Shown: positions 10,235 to 23,640 of the stretch, one piece after another
Layout: every line of letters starts with the position of its first letter
Position numbering within the stretch: position 1 is the stretch's first letter
Origin: Solea solea
Lineage: Eukaryota > Chordata > Actinopteri > Pleuronectiformes > Soleidae
Direction of reading: 5' to 3'
DNA: 64,000 nucleotides
Assembly (NCBI RefSeq): GCF_958295425.1
Contig: NC_081148.1
Coordinates: 13,437,360 to 13,501,359, forward strand
Program-made: the position numbers and the translations under genes
The notes under the pieces: generated by a model
Told to the model about the DNA's origin: nothing
Database searches by the model: none
What the model saw: the letters and a program-made list of their open reading frames with translations, nothing else

Positions 10235-12995
10235 CAGATGGTGACACAAGGGGGAGCTCTTGCCCCTCTGCTGTGTCAAATTGGCTGCGGCCCTTTGCCG
10301 TTTAATTGCAGCCACTATGAAAAGACCTGTTCTATCAAGTGTTCTTTGCAATTATCCTCTTTCAGTTTCGGTGTCGGTAGATTGAATTTGAATGTTCACT
10401 CATTTATCAAACTCTCTTAAATGTGAATTAGCTCCTGCATGAGCTGCTTCCGCAATTAATTAGTCCCTTTCTGCTCAGAAGGACGGCCAACAGCTGGCTT
10501 CAGCTCGCTGCCCACAGCCAACCGTTTTCCCCGCTTTATTCGCCTCAGATTTATTCATTGTCGTGTATTCTGTTTCTCCTCTTGCTTTCTCTCCGGCAAG
10601 AAGCACAGAGCACAGCGAGAAGAAAAATGGCCTGAAACAGAAGGCCACACAAATGACTCGGTTGTGTTCCTTTAATGGCTTAATGAATAACTGCCGGAGA
10701 GATTCAGCCGTTACAGCCGGGGTCATCAGTATGCGGGGCCTCACAACAAGATTTCTCTTCTGTCCCACTGCTTATACAAGCTACCACCCAGCTAGCCAAA
10801 TGGCTCTGATAACAACTCCCATCCAGACATCCACACTTGTCACCTAAATGTGCTTTATCCCTCCCTTTTCTATTAGCGCCTGCTTTTCTTCCACTTAAAG
10901 AAAACGGGCCGACACCATGCCAACTCATGTTCTTGCTGCACCCCAACCTTCACTAATTTCCTGGAAGACTTGTTTCCATCTGCTACTTGGCTTTCACCTC
11001 TCGGTAGCCCTTCTTTCAGTGAGACTCAAAGCTGCATTAAAAACACAAGATTAAGTGTGTTTGGTTTCAGAGCAGTGTGAAATATTTACGTTCATCCAAC
11101 AGATGGAAGTCACTGGCCTTCCCTGCTTCACGCAGCATATGGTGAGAATTAAAAGCCGGCTCCAATAAATCGACTTGTGCATTCTCTGTTATGCCTTCTT
11201 AATCAAATGTGTAAGTAGCCATTGATGTGTGTGTGTGGGGTATAGACTCTGACGTACATGAGGTCATCCGATTCCCATGAGCGTGTTCTGCAGTGCTGCT
11301 GACAGATAGCTTTATCCAGCAGAGGAGGCAGGTCCAAACCTGCTCTCTCAACTTAGCTGGGAACCCACTGTCTGTTTTGCAGTTTGTTTTCCCCAGTTCT
11401 CACTGAAGGTTACCGCTGAGTTCATACCTCATTTTCTCTGTAATTATCTCATCTTCTTTTGTTTTCTCAACACCTGCCCAACACCTTTTTTTTTTTTTTA
11501 TAACGCGGCTCACAACTCATGTAGAGGAATTATTTGGCTGGAGCGATGCTGCGTTTATGAGAATAGTTATGTGCCTGTGTGTGCGCTGTTCACTCTTGTC
11601 CTTTTGACCCGTGCTGAAAAACACATTACATGGACATGCTTTCCTCTGTATTGACTTGCAGTTTCTCATTCTTAGATCCATGCAGTCTGTGCTCTCTACA
11701 TCTCTAATTGTGGCTCACTCGTCTCCCCTCTCTTTGCTGTGAGTTTCTTATTGCTCGTACGCTGCTGTGAGCGTGTTCTACATTTGTAAAAGTAGTTTCC
11801 ATTTCTCTCGCACACTCACCGTGACCCCTGCATCACCTCCCCTCGCTCACATGTGGGGGTATTGCATGGTGCAGAAGGAACCCACAGGTCTGATACCATC
11901 TTTCAGTCGCTCCTTAGGGATGATTTCCCCCCCCCTCTTCTTTTCAGCTCTTGCTGTTCGTTGAGCTCCCTGTTCCCCCTGATGTTTTCAGACTGTGCTG
12001 AGCAGTGCAAGGGGCCCCTGCTTAGGGGCTCGAGGTGATGTTTATGTTGAAAGTATTCAGGCTCCCACCTTTATCAGATTCCTTTTAGATGAATGTCACA
12101 GTGTTCAGCAGACCATGGGCTCACCTCACCACAACAACACCCTGCATTTAAAGAGAGACATGAGTGAGGGGAAAGTAAAGTGGGGACAATGGGCTGGAGA
12201 GGGACGGCACACATGGAGCAACAACAGGATCTATGGATAATAACCGTGTGATGACAAACTCTTATCGAGTTCCGGTTAATGACTTGTGGACAGGAAAATA
12301 TTTTAAAAAGCTCCTGGTATCTCTAGAGCAGCTCTATTGTGGTTTGTACGTGTGCATGTAGCGGGCAGGGCCATTATTTACAAAACCAAAGAGGAATGAA
12401 TGAGCATATTGTGTCAGGAGTGCGACGCTGCCTCTTGTCATTTACAGCAGTGTGGTGTGCGGTCCCCGCACAATGTTTTCCGCAGTTTCTACACAACTAA
12501 TCCCCAGAGAATGATCACTGTTGTGCTGAAGAAAGAGACAAATGATCTGCAAACAAGGTTACAGCTTGCACAGACAGCGGGGCACCGGGGGAACATTTTT
12601 CAAAACTGGGAGTATGAGGTTTATCTCGGCGTATTATTAATAGGAAATCCTCACTGCTTTGTCAACAAGCGAAGAATACAAGGTTGAAAGATCTCTTCCC
12701 AATCTGTTGTTGACGAAGCTTAAACCACATCCAAACCCTTTTGTGGTCGCATGTGTGTGGGTTTTTATGTGCAAACAACAACCAGACACAGCAGAGATCC
12801 CATTAAGGGCGGCAAAGTCAACTAGAAACAACTGAACAATGGCAGTGCTCAAAACACGGGAGGGGTAATAAATACCTAATGAAATATTAGACATATCAGG
12901 GATGAGGAAAGAGTTGCTCTCGATCGGCTGTGATGCACACACAAGAGGAACCGTGGGATTCAGAATCTAAATTATGGCTCTTGTTAATCCCCAAA

Positions 12996-13058
12996 TGTGT
13001 GTGTGTGTGTGTGGGGGGGGGTGGTTGTTGTTGTTGTTGTTCTTGTGTGTGTCAGTCA
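12996..13058. repeat. Compound simple repeat (TG, G, GTT, TG, CAGT)
   Basis: A TG run passes into nine or more G, then GTT repeats, a second short TG run and three CAGT-type units. Confidence 0.9.
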
Positions 13059-14090
13059 GTCAGTGACTGGTCGTAAGGTCATAGCGATGCCACAGATGCC
13101 CCTGCTACAGTGAGGCACTCTTTGGACTAATTGCCACTATCCTTTGGGAGATTAGAGCAGGGGAAGGCAGGGATGATTATGAAGGAAATGGCCTCTTATA
13201 AGCTGAGGTAAGCTCGGCCAGGCCGGCCCAGGGCTGCGGAGACGACGGTATTCCCTTTCACTGGAGGACAGTGGGAGACGATGTAAAGGATACCTGTTCT
13301 GCAGCTGACCCATTTCCTGTATTGTTGCTTGGGTATACAGCGCGTCCATGTATGTGTGTTTATCTGTGCATCAATGAACGTGTGCAAAAAAAAAGTGGAG
13401 TGCGATCCCAGTTTTAACTGCCTCGGCCTCTTTCCTGTGAGCACAGAGAGACTACCCTGCTGTGTCGCTCACTCTCACTGAGCTGCGTGTTTTTGTCTCT
13501 AGTCAAGCAGAGTGTGTGTATTTCCTCTCTGTGTGTAGTGTGACCGGAACACACTGGGCCTGTGTGTGAGAGCAGGTCTGTGGGGGGCACTGGAGGCTCA
13601 GGAGCACTGGGCTGTTTTGGCTGTGGCCCGTGCAAGCCTACACCCCTGGGGATAAGCACGTGCTACATGAACCATGAACCAGGTCCAGGCCCAGCCTTTC
13701 TCCTGTGATTTTGAAAGGAAAACATCCGCTGCACTGTTAAGTTGAGATGGCAATTCATCATAGACTAGTGATATTTTACAGTATGGGGTAAAAAGGGGCA
13801 TATGTTGTGTTTTTATGGCTATGATTTCTGATTGTGTTCACTGGAGACGAGCACTGTGTTTCTACAAGCTCTAACCATTAGTTTAGTGGGCTTCGTTTGT
13901 AGTAAAGCAATGACATAAAGTGTTTTTTTCTTCATGATGTCTCACGAGACAAGCAGACTGAGGTCTTAGTTGCTCCTGACACAAAGTTATAAATACTTTG
14001 AAAGTCGTTTATTGAAGCTGAGATGTGAAATTGGCAGTTGATTGTTCAAAGTAATCTTTTTTATTATTAATCATAACAATGATAGTCATT

Positions 14091-14154
14091 ATGATAATAC
14101 AAATAATAACAATAATTGTAGTTGTAGTAGTAGTAGTGATAATAATAGTAGTCA
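14091..14154. repeat. AAT/GTA trinucleotide-rich repeat
   Basis: Tandem imperfect ATA/AAT units pass into GTA/GTAGTAGTA units. It lies 70 bp upstream of the CTCF-type site. Confidence 0.85.
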
Positions 14155-14222
14155 GTACACAACTAGTATCTTCAACATAATTATGTACATACTTTTTTTA
14201 TACTCTTCTGAGTGCTCTGAGT

Positions 14223-14239
14223 CCACTAGGGGGCGGCAG
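14223..14239 (+). promoter_or_regulatory. Predicted CTCF binding site
   Basis: CCACTAGGGGGCGGCAG matches the vertebrate CTCF core CCASYAGRKGGCRS at all 14 positions, in forward orientation. It lies 4 kb beyond the WDR11 poly(A) site, where the gene desert begins. CTCF sites often mark loop anchors and domain borders, so this one could separate WDR11 from the long-range regulatory region of the next gene. The motif is seen; occupancy and role are inferred. Confidence 0.6.
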
Positions 14240-16777
14240 AGGTCTGGATAAAGTTTCTGGTGGTGAGGCCTCCAGTTGCAGCCACTTGGCACTAAAATTC
14301 CCCCACATCAGCCTCCTGTAATGTATATAGATATATGAAGGTAGCTTGTACTGCAAATGTAACTAATACAGACGACAAAGTACAGAATAATGTATGTTCC
14401 TATCGTAACAAATTCACAATAATACATTATCCTCCTTGTCAAAAATAAGCTGTATGCATTTTCTTAAACGATTGTTTGGTTGTCTTTCATTGATTCAATC
14501 AGCCTCTCAAGTCAGCACAAAATATGATTCTATTTTCCTGGGACTCAGGCGGTACAATCTGTCTGTATCCCATTTGAGAAGAGTCGCATTCCTCTGTGTC
14601 TGCTGTGTGTTTCTAGTTGGCTGAGGTGAGAGTTGGAGGGTCATGCAGTGAGAGAGCTAACCAGAATTTGCAGGTCCATTTCATAACAGCTCACTGTGTT
14701 TGTGCATGACGGCGCCATGTTCCCTCTATCACCGAGACGATCTGACACCAGCAGCACTGCTGCATGTTGCCTTATCTGGCAATCAGCGTTGCATCTACTC
14801 CTTATAGCCATTGCTCACGTAGCTGTGTGTGAGTGTGGGGGGGGGCATGGACAAGCTTCGCTTATGCCAAGTTAACACCTGGAGGTCACCAAACCCCCGC
14901 CTGATCTCACTGAGGACTATTAGCGATATTTGAATGCAACACAGCTGGAAGAAATGCTGGCACGCCGCTGGCACAGTCAAACAACATAGAAATGAACTAG
15001 ACAGGGAGGAGACTAAAGACGCAGGAGACGAGTATTGAAAGGTAAAGTGAGGAGGGGTAGGTGAGGGAGGGGCCGGGTGCTGACAGTGTTTTGTTGGAGT
15101 TATGTAGATGAAGTACACTCTGGTGGGCAGGCCAATATTGCTTGCTGCACACATGCAGACGTGATACACCCATACATGCACGAGCAAGAGGCGTACCATG
15201 TGTGTTTGTGCAGGTCTGTGTTCATGCATGTCAGCTGAGCCCCTTGTTGCAATCTGACAGGGCCGTGAAAAGGGGAACAAAGGGGTAGATTTTCTTTTTT
15301 TTTACTAAAGCAACGAGGACCAGCCCACAGAGGAAAGAGAGATGGATCTTCTCCAAATGCCACCGTGGGTGTACTAATGCCTGCTTTGTTCGCCACAGTA
15401 ATTCTATTATGGTAATGGAGGAGGAATCCCAGCTTTCCTTCCCTTCGTGCTGTATCACAGAGCCCCCCCCACCCCCAACCCCCCCAACAAGACACCTTCC
15501 GGCACAAGAAGACAACAGTAAAAATGCCCCCAGAGGCCCTCGAGAAAGAACTGTTGCACATGAAGTGGGTGGTGAAGACTGTGTCCAAGGCAGTTTCAAA
15601 TTTCATAATAAAATGTGTCCATTTGTCACGTTTATTAATTGGTCATTATGTGCAAATCACCAGCAAATAAAATAATAAGGATGTTCTGCCCCAGTGAGGG
15701 AAATAGATGGCAAGATTTGGAAATCATCCATGACACTAATTTAATAACTGTCCAGGACTTGGTCTGCCATCCACCGTGCCGTGTTGGCGAGAGGGTGAGT
15801 GCGGGTGAGTGTCTGGCGGGACCTTTAGGCCGTGCAGTGACTCAGTGCATATTGTTCACTCCAGTGGGATTGTATTCTCTCTCCTTCAGTCAACACTCCA
15901 CCACTTTACCCAGCAGCCCCTAGAGCCCCTAATCTTTCCAGCCTGGGAACAAACCCAACTTACAGTCCCTTAAAATGTCTTGGCTCATACACTAATAGAT
16001 GCTATGAATTACACTTTGGGACGTATGGAAGGAAAACATGGCAACTGGCAAACATGGCAGTGATAAATCTGAAATAATGAAACAGGGCTCTAAGTAGAAC
16101 CAGGAGGCCTTCGCTGACCCAAAATTGTGGTAACGTGATAGGCCTGTAGAGCTGCTGGAGGCGGGAGTGCTAGTAAAGCCCAGATGGACCTGTGGGTACC
16201 TAACCTCAGCACAATGTGGAGCTCATTGTAACGCGGTGAGATCTGCAGCAGGTCACATTCCTGGCCTACAGAGTGACCCTGAGAAAATGGAGCTATGTGG
16301 TCATTCGACGTGTTTGACTACATTTTTCTGCAAATGCAAGTCTCCGTGTGGCTCCTGACGGCCATGCTATCGCTTTATTTTAATTGTTCTGACTTATTAG
16401 CTTGTTATGATAAGCTATTGCTCCTGGTGGGAGGAATGAATTACTTTCCAAAGAGTAATATCCTATTGTCTTTATGTTCTTAAACCACATTCTCCTCTTC
16501 GCTCCAATCTTTAGTGTACAGGGAAGTTGAATAGAGCCGACTTTGTTCATGTGTCCAGATAAGGACACATTGCTGCTGTAATTCCCTGTGTCTCACAGCT
16601 ATGAGTGTACCCTGAGTCTGGTGGTGTGTATGAGGGGCCTCACTACTGTGCAGCTGTAAAGAGCAGCCTGTGCACATGAACGATGGTACTTTGTTTCCAG
16701 ACTGAGATGTAGTTGTTTTTTCGCTCTGAAGGCGATATAAATTCCCAGCCAGTAATATAACATGTTGGGTTAGTTGC

Positions 16778-16839
16778 TGTGTGTGCGTGTGTGTGTGTGT
16801 GTGTATCTGAGCAGGAAAGAGAGCATGTGCATAGTGTGT

Positions 16840-16888
<49 letters not shown>
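16778..16888. repeat. (TG)n and (AG)23 microsatellites
   Basis: A TG tract (16778-16804) is followed after 38 bp by an uninterrupted AG tract of 23 units (16843-16888). The long open frame on the minus strand here is created by this repeat. Confidence 0.95.
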
Positions 16889-16892
<4 letters not shown>

Positions 16893-17076
16893 AAGCAGGG
16901 CAGAGAATGAATAGCCCTGTCACAGAGAGGCCAGCTAATAAAGTATAGTTGAAGTGGAGGGGTGAAGAGAATGCTTCTCGTCTTTCACCGTGGGTTGTCA
17001 TCGAGGGTGAATTAGTTTTATGCCAAAGTGAAATGCAACCAATAAAGCTCCGTCCACTGGTCAGGTCCTTTGCACA

Positions 17077-17111
17077 CCCCCCCCCCCCCACCCCTCAACC
17101 CCCAACCCCCA
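17077..17111. repeat. C-rich low-complexity tract
   Basis: This is a run of C interrupted by A and T, including (C)12 and CCCCCAACCCCC patterns. Confidence 0.85.
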
Positions 17112-19799
17112 TCGCTGGTAGAAATTGCCTCGGCTATGGTTTAGGAGACGCATGTGGCTCAAGTTTCAATGCTTTTGATGTTTTCATTGTCAATAAATTG
17201 CTAGATCAAGCAGATTTGTTAAGTGTATTTTGGCTCCTTTTCACAGATGGGAGGCCGTTTTCTATATGTGTGTGTGTGTGTGTACTAAGACACAAAGATG
17301 TGGTTGTTCTTGGACTTCACTTTTGCTTTTCCAGAGTAGTTCAATGTGTTGAGTGACTCAACAAAGAGAAGCTAATTGCTCAGAAATGAAAGTTCAGAAA
17401 CACGGAGACATTGCTCTTTTGTATCACACGGGCTAAAATGTTTTATGTTCGCCTTCACTCTTTCTCTGAGGTTTCTGGCATGCCATTCCTTAACTTGCTA
17501 TTTTGTCTTTGTTTACGCACCAGGAAGAGTGTTGCAACAGGATGTGAGTTAATTCTTTTTTATCGTCAGAGCAGGTTTCGAGAGATGTAAACATCATCAG
17601 ACGGAGGATTGTGCATTTAGGTGTCTGTCCAACAGCTCTGCTCCATTCAAACCACGGTTACATCTCTTCCCACCTCCAGCTTCACTCTTTCCCAGACTGT
17701 TCTAGCATGAGGAGGGGGAGAAAAAGGGAGGTGTTTTGGGCTGATAACCCCTCTCCATCAGAGTGACAGTACAAAAAGAGCAATTCTGAAGCGGGGCCTC
17801 TGGATGCAGCTGCAGCCCCGTGCGGAGGTATAACTGTAGGAGTCGGAGCAGGAGAGCGATGGAGAGTGATGGAGAGCAGGGGGAGTGGGTGGGATCCAGT
17901 GTTGGGATTGATAAAGAGTGAGAGTGAAGGATGGAGACTGAGCTGAAAGGTTGAGTCATCTGTTTGACAGACTCGTTCTCTCCCTGGCAATCACTCACCC
18001 TGTCATGTGATATCAGTTGGGCTGTGGCGCCGACTTGTTATCAGGCCCACAGAGGCCAGTAGGTTTGTTGCACATTTGGGTTATCGTAACGGTGCATTAC
18101 CACATACTGACTGTATGACTGCACTCGCGCTGTAGATAAGGCTGGCCCTGCATGCTGACATCTTTCTAATGTACCCCATCAGCTTCTCAGCCACAGCGTA
18201 CAGTGCAAACACGGGGATGTTTGCCTGCACATGTGAAGGAATGTGGGTCACGTAGCTGCAGATACACACATGCCGCTTCTTTCACATATGGGCTGTGCTG
18301 ACAGAGAAAGGGTGGACTCCCGGTAAGCTGGCCGCTGCACAAATAAACATTAGTGCAGATCCATAAACATGGAAAGAAACACCATATGTCACCATCCTGC
18401 ATCACCTCCATCAGAGAAGGAGGAGGAGGAGGAAGAGAGGAAGCATGGAGGGAAGTGTGAGCCTTAATGCAACCCAGGCAGTCACATGATAAATAACAAA
18501 TTTCACAATGGGGAGTGAAGGAAAACCATAATGCAAAGCAGCCGTGAGAAGGTGGGGGCAGAGTGTAGCGTGCAGCTCCACTGACCACTGCAGCCCCGGC
18601 ATTATACGCACCGACCGCTGCATGCCCTAAACTCTGCAGCTGGAAAACTGAGAAATATCTTATGAGACAGTTTGTAGCTTTTAACTTGGCATGTTGGAGC
18701 ACGATATGCCCCGCAGTATCAGCACTGCTTTGCCTGCTGTCACTGTCAGCCATAGTAAAAAGCAGCGTATTGCTAAAATATTTATTGACACCCCAAAGGC
18801 TGACAAAAGTGGTGCATCATTAACCGCTGCACACTGTTGTCAGCACAATGCATGCTGGGACAGGTTAACGCCGCCAACATGGTACAGCGTAATTGTGGGA
18901 ATGTTGGTTTATACAAGGGATTGAGCAAGGCTACTGAACAGGGGAAGCCATTGTTAAAATTGGCTGTTGTGATTTCACATTTTGCGCCACAATTCCAATA
19001 AAATCACGTTGTCCAGATGTCTTTCTTTTCCGAGCTTTTACTGGACGAGGGCTGGAAAACGCTTTCAATAGATGTTTAATTACAGTGAATTCTTTTCACT
19101 GCATCGTATTCATCTTTTCTAAATTACAGTAAATCAGTGTGGAGACCCTTTTTTTCTACAGTTACCACAAAAATAAACATTCGGAAAGTAAAAAAAAAAG
19201 AAAAAGAAAAGCTAGACCAGCTCTCTGAAATGCATATTTGATCTGTTTCGATGTAAATTGTGTCCAAAAATGTGCCAAATATCACGTCCGAATGTCTGAA
19301 ATGGCCCAGTTGTCTTTTGCCACGTCTCCATGAATGTGTTTGTCTTATTGCAAATGTACAGGCTGCTGATGAAAAGCCCAACATCAATAAATAAACTGTG
19401 TCGCGGGGACACTGATGGTCTCTGTGACTGTTGGCAGCAAGCTCTCAGGGCCACATCACCAAGTGCTCTTGCATTTGCTGCTGCTCGTACGCGTCGTGCC
19501 ATTGGAAATCCCCATTGTGTCAGGCCAGTGCTGACACACCGAGATTGATGTATTTTTTTACACTCGTATAACTCTCTCCCCCCCCCCACCCACCCTCCCC
19601 CCCTTAAAAATGTTTTGTTAGAGGTAAACTAGTCAGCATGTGTGTTTTTGAAACCCACACCAGTGAGAAAGGACAGACTGATGTGGTCCAAGTTTGGATA
19701 AATATTTAATATTGCAAAGCCAGGCCGCAGCACAAGCATGGTGAAAGATCTCGGTGAAACAGAAAACGCATGCAAGGTCTAAATAAAGAAAGAAAAAAG

Positions 19800-19801
<2 letters not shown>

Positions 19802-19834
<33 letters not shown>
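19802..19834. repeat. (AT)n microsatellite
   Basis: An uninterrupted AT tract of about 16 units in intergenic sequence. Confidence 0.95.
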
Positions 19835-19835
<1 letters not shown>

Positions 19836-20422
19836 CTTTTATTAAAGTCATGATTTTTCCCCCCTCAAATTGTTTCTTTTGTCTGGATTTGTCAGTTGTC
19901 AGCTTCAAAGCGTTTGCATCCCAGCCAACCACATGGAGAACAAAGGCGTCTCTGCGTGTTGTCATTTCAGAGCAGTTTACTGCCCAGCTCTCGTGTTTGT
20001 GGAGATATTATTTTATGTCAAGGCCTGCGCAGAGTATTTTCTTTCATGGTTCCAATGTTGTCGTTTTCCCTGGACCCCGAGCCTCTCTTCAGCTCTCTGC
20101 TTCTGTTTGCTTTCGCCTGGCTCACCCCATTTCCTCACGTCACGGGCCAGAGATGCTTCTACAAAGGACACCCACCTTTTTAACTAAAGAGCGCGTTGTT
20201 ATTGCTCCAAACAGGAGGACATATTCCTCTCTAAATACCTGTGTGTAATCACTATGTAAGAGGACGACAGAGGCCTGTGTGGCGCTTTTACACGCTCATT
20301 TAGCTGTGCGACCATTATCAGTGTGAATAGATGCAACAGATAAAGACTCGTGGAGGCTGGAATTATAATACCTCCCTCATGAACACCACCCACCTCCACC
20401 TTCACCATAATTTCCAAATGTT

Positions 20423-20441
20423 TGTGTGTGTGTGTGTGTGT
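20423..20441. repeat. (TG)n microsatellite
   Basis: A short perfect TG run in intergenic sequence. Confidence 0.9.
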
Positions 20442-20592
20442 TGACTGTGGCATCTTTGAGCTCACTTCTTTGTTCATCTGTGTGTATCTGCTGCGGTCTG
20501 TCTGTCATAGTTTGAGAATCAGGGGTCTGCACATGCTTTTAATCAGACGATCCACAGCTTTGCCAGACGACTGTTCACTGTTCCCCCCTCTC

Positions 20593-20626
20593 GTCCTCCT
20601 CGTCCTCCTCCTCCTCCTCCTCCTCT
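20593..20626. repeat. (CCT)n trinucleotide repeat
   Basis: CCT units, near-perfect in the second half, form a polypyrimidine stretch on the + strand. Confidence 0.9.
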
Positions 20627-21145
20627 CGCTTTCTTCCCTCCCTTCACTCTGGATTAAAACCATTTTCTCTCACCGCTGCAGAGGAAGCAGCTCATTGGCT
20701 CCACCCTGTGGGAGAGCTTCAGCTCGTGCAAGCTGTGGAACTTTAACAGCCATTGGTTGAAATGTTACTAAGCACATTTAGACTAACAGCAGTTGAGAGA
20801 GAAATATGATTCTTTCTGCCTCAACATTTTTGCAGCAGCAGCAACAATGTCAGGTAGAATTGCTGTGTTACTCTTCACAAGAGGCAGTTTCAGGAGAAAT
20901 TCAGTAAAAACAAAAGAACGTGGAAAGAAATGCAGATTTGTGTCCTACTCAAATAATGATCCCATGATCCATCAGTCTTAGTTGCTGCCCCAGTTTGGCA
21001 ATCGCTGCACTTAATGTAAGTGGGATTTTAAAATGTAAGACTTCGACTTGAGTGTTTACTTTAAACTGTGGTATTGGCACTTTAACTTGGTTCTTCTGAG
21101 TACTTCTTCCACCATTATATGAAATGGATATCTTGTTATGATTTC

Positions 21146-21146
21146 T

Positions 21147-21190
<44 letters not shown>

Positions 21191-21207
21191 TTTTCTTTCT
21201 TTCTTTG
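21146..21207. repeat. (TTTC)n microsatellite
   Basis: About 15 TTTC units with one interruption (a longer T run near 21190). Confidence 0.95.
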
Positions 21208-23389
21208 TTTTTCCAATATTTCTCTTCAACCAATTTCACTTTTAGGCCTATTACCAAAATGTGAATTTAATAGAATTTCCTGTGACTTGCAGCCTGTCAG
21301 TCTTTTTCCTCCTCTTTGCCCTAATTTTTACCGTCTCTTGCTTTGTCTCCCAGGTGAGAATAAGTGACATTTGGAGTGACAGGCTCATTAGGGCTTCATT
21401 ACAAGGCTGCTTGGACAGGAGGAGGAGACAGGCCCAGCAGATGAGCTATAAAACAGGACTGGCTGGCTCCACGACCCCAGCAGGCTCAGGGTTTCTGCAC
21501 ACACTGACCTGGAGGAGAAAGCACACCTGCACAGGTTGGGTGAGGTTTGCCATGAAATGCAGAGGAGGATTCATCACAGTCAGCCCAGGAGGTGACCCCC
21601 CCAAGGCACTGCTTCACACTCACTGAACAAACAACATACCAACATACACACATATACGCTCTCTGTCTGCCAAAGGGTTCACGACATGTTCAGACTCTTT
21701 AGCAGGTCTAGTCAACGATGAGATATAAGAAAACGTGGATTTACTTTTTTCAAGCTTGAATAATGAGCATTAAGACAAGACACAAGTTGTGACTCGAGAG
21801 TTCTTTACATTCGTTGTTTGAGGCTGTCCTGAACGGTGCTGCACCTTTTGATGCTTCTTTCAGTTCATGAGAAGCCAGAGTTCATTAATCTGCCACTGGA
21901 TTTAAGATAAACACCTGACACCAAATATCAGTCGGTTTGTTTTCTCGGGGAGCGTCTTAAAAATGTATCCCGAGCAGAGGCGATTAAGGCATTCAGAAAT
22001 CATTAAGTAGTTAAAATAAGTGGTTCAATGGAAACCAGGTTGCTGCTGTTTTTTGGGGATAGGATCAGGTAACAACTCCAAGTCGAGAAAGGAATTGGGT
22101 CAAATAATGTTTACACACAGTCCATAGTGTTTTTGGTTTGTGGAATTTAATGCGGTGATGTAATAAAATAAAGTTATGTAGGCCTCTTTAGACTGCTATT
22201 AAAATATTTTCCACTGCTTTACAGATGCAAATGCAATTCAAGGGTCTGCAACAGAATGTGGCACTTTTCAGGACGAAAACAAAAGTTGTCCACTAGATTT
22301 TTGTTGCGCTAAGTGTCGCAAATGCTTCGGCACTGATAGCAAAGGTGTTTTATGTCAAAACCCAGGGATATTTCTGTGAGCGGGCTTCAGCACCTGTCCC
22401 AGGCTCCTCGGACTTCCTTAATGTGATTAATGAGTCTGGTTGAGTCTGCTGGGGTCTTATTGAAACAGGCTGCATCCAGAGCGCTGTGCCAGTGAAGTAT
22501 ATCCTAATGAAGGAAATGTGGCTTCAATGGGACTCACAACAGCCACAAGTATGCAAGAGTGCAGTTAAATGTAGTGAGTGAGTGGAAGCATTTGGAAAGA
22601 GAGAGAGAGAGAGGGAGGGGGGGGTGCATGGCATTAAATTTATGTGAATGTCAACATGCATGTGCAATTGAACATAATCTGCTTGTACCCATATGACTTT
22701 GACTGACGTCACTCGTTTTGAACAAATCAAATCCCATCCAAAAAAAAAAGTGAATCTGAGGTTTTTTGACTTTGTATTAAAACATGATGACGGGTCTCTA
22801 TGGAAGATTAAGTGTGATCTGGCTCCAATTGCAGGCCACAGAGGAAACATGAATATATATACACAAAGTAAAAACCCCTACTTAGACTCTGATCCCCCCC
22901 CAACCACTGCCTCTCGTTTAATTTTGTCAGAGAATACGTAAAGCATTGAGTCCGCTCAGATGTGACCTTTCAGCCCTGAAAGGTATATTGAGTCTTGATG
23001 GCAGACATGCAGGGTCTCATGGGGTCTCATGGCCCTCGCTCCTTAAGTTGAACTCATTTATTCTTCAATGGAAGAGGGACGCGAGTGTTTCTGACCAGAT
23101 AGAAATGATTATTGCTCTGCTCTTTTCCTCGTCCTCGCTCGGCTTGGAAGACTAGTCGATGCCTCATCTCTTCCTACACTGTTCTGCTCAAAAACTGTTT
23201 TGTTTCATATTTTTCCTCTTTATAAAAACTGGTTTTGGTTTTGTTCATTCTGTATACAAGCTGCCAGATGTGCAGAGGGGAGGGGAAGAAGCTCACAGCT
23301 CAAATCTTACCAGTTGCTGTGCCTCCAGGCTGGTGACAGCCATGGCAACAGGTATTATTGTTGTTGGGCTTCCTGTGCGAGGTGTGAGG

Positions 23390-23640
23390 TGTGACACACT
23401 TTATTGCCATTGTGGTCATGTAAAAATGAGAAGTATGACATGCATTACCCAGGTCTTGGTAAAGTAGCGTACTCAAAATAAGTATGTAGGAAATAACTAT
23501 AGAAATAAATATGTAAATGAACAACATAAAACCATTAAAAACGTCAAAGCAGTAGGAAGTAAATAGCAACAGTGGCAGATTGTAATTGGATAAAATGCTG
23601 AAGTGATAACATTATGTATCTAAATTAACAAAAGTCATCT
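23390..23640. repeat. Possible degenerate dispersed repeat
   Basis: The ACTTTATTGCCATTGTGG start, followed by about 200 bp of A-rich sequence with many AAATAA-type steps, resembles a fish repeat that often occurs with a TTTATTGTCATTG motif. Divergence is high and the boundaries are a guess. Confidence 0.3.

Larger units (their letters stand above)
10216..14222. other. Intergenic, mostly unique; candidate conserved element at 10470-11000
   Basis: No exon or RNA gene is supported. The first kilobase after the WDR11 poly(A) site is low in repeats and contains TTTAATTGCA, TTAATGGCTTAATGAATAA and similar A/T homeodomain-type motifs embedded in mixed-composition sequence. The remainder holds only the compound simple repeat at 12996 and the trinucleotide-rich repeat at 14091. 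Confidence 0.55.

Noticed and set aside
16480..17091. 203-residue minus-strand open frame
   Set aside because: Its length comes from running through (AG)23 and (TG)n repeats, giving Ser-Leu and Thr-His runs. There is no domain or splice evidence.
21441..21460. TATA box (CTATAAAAC) as a promoter
   Set aside because: A lone TATAAAA is expected often by chance in AT-rich DNA, and no initiator, gene or exon follows.
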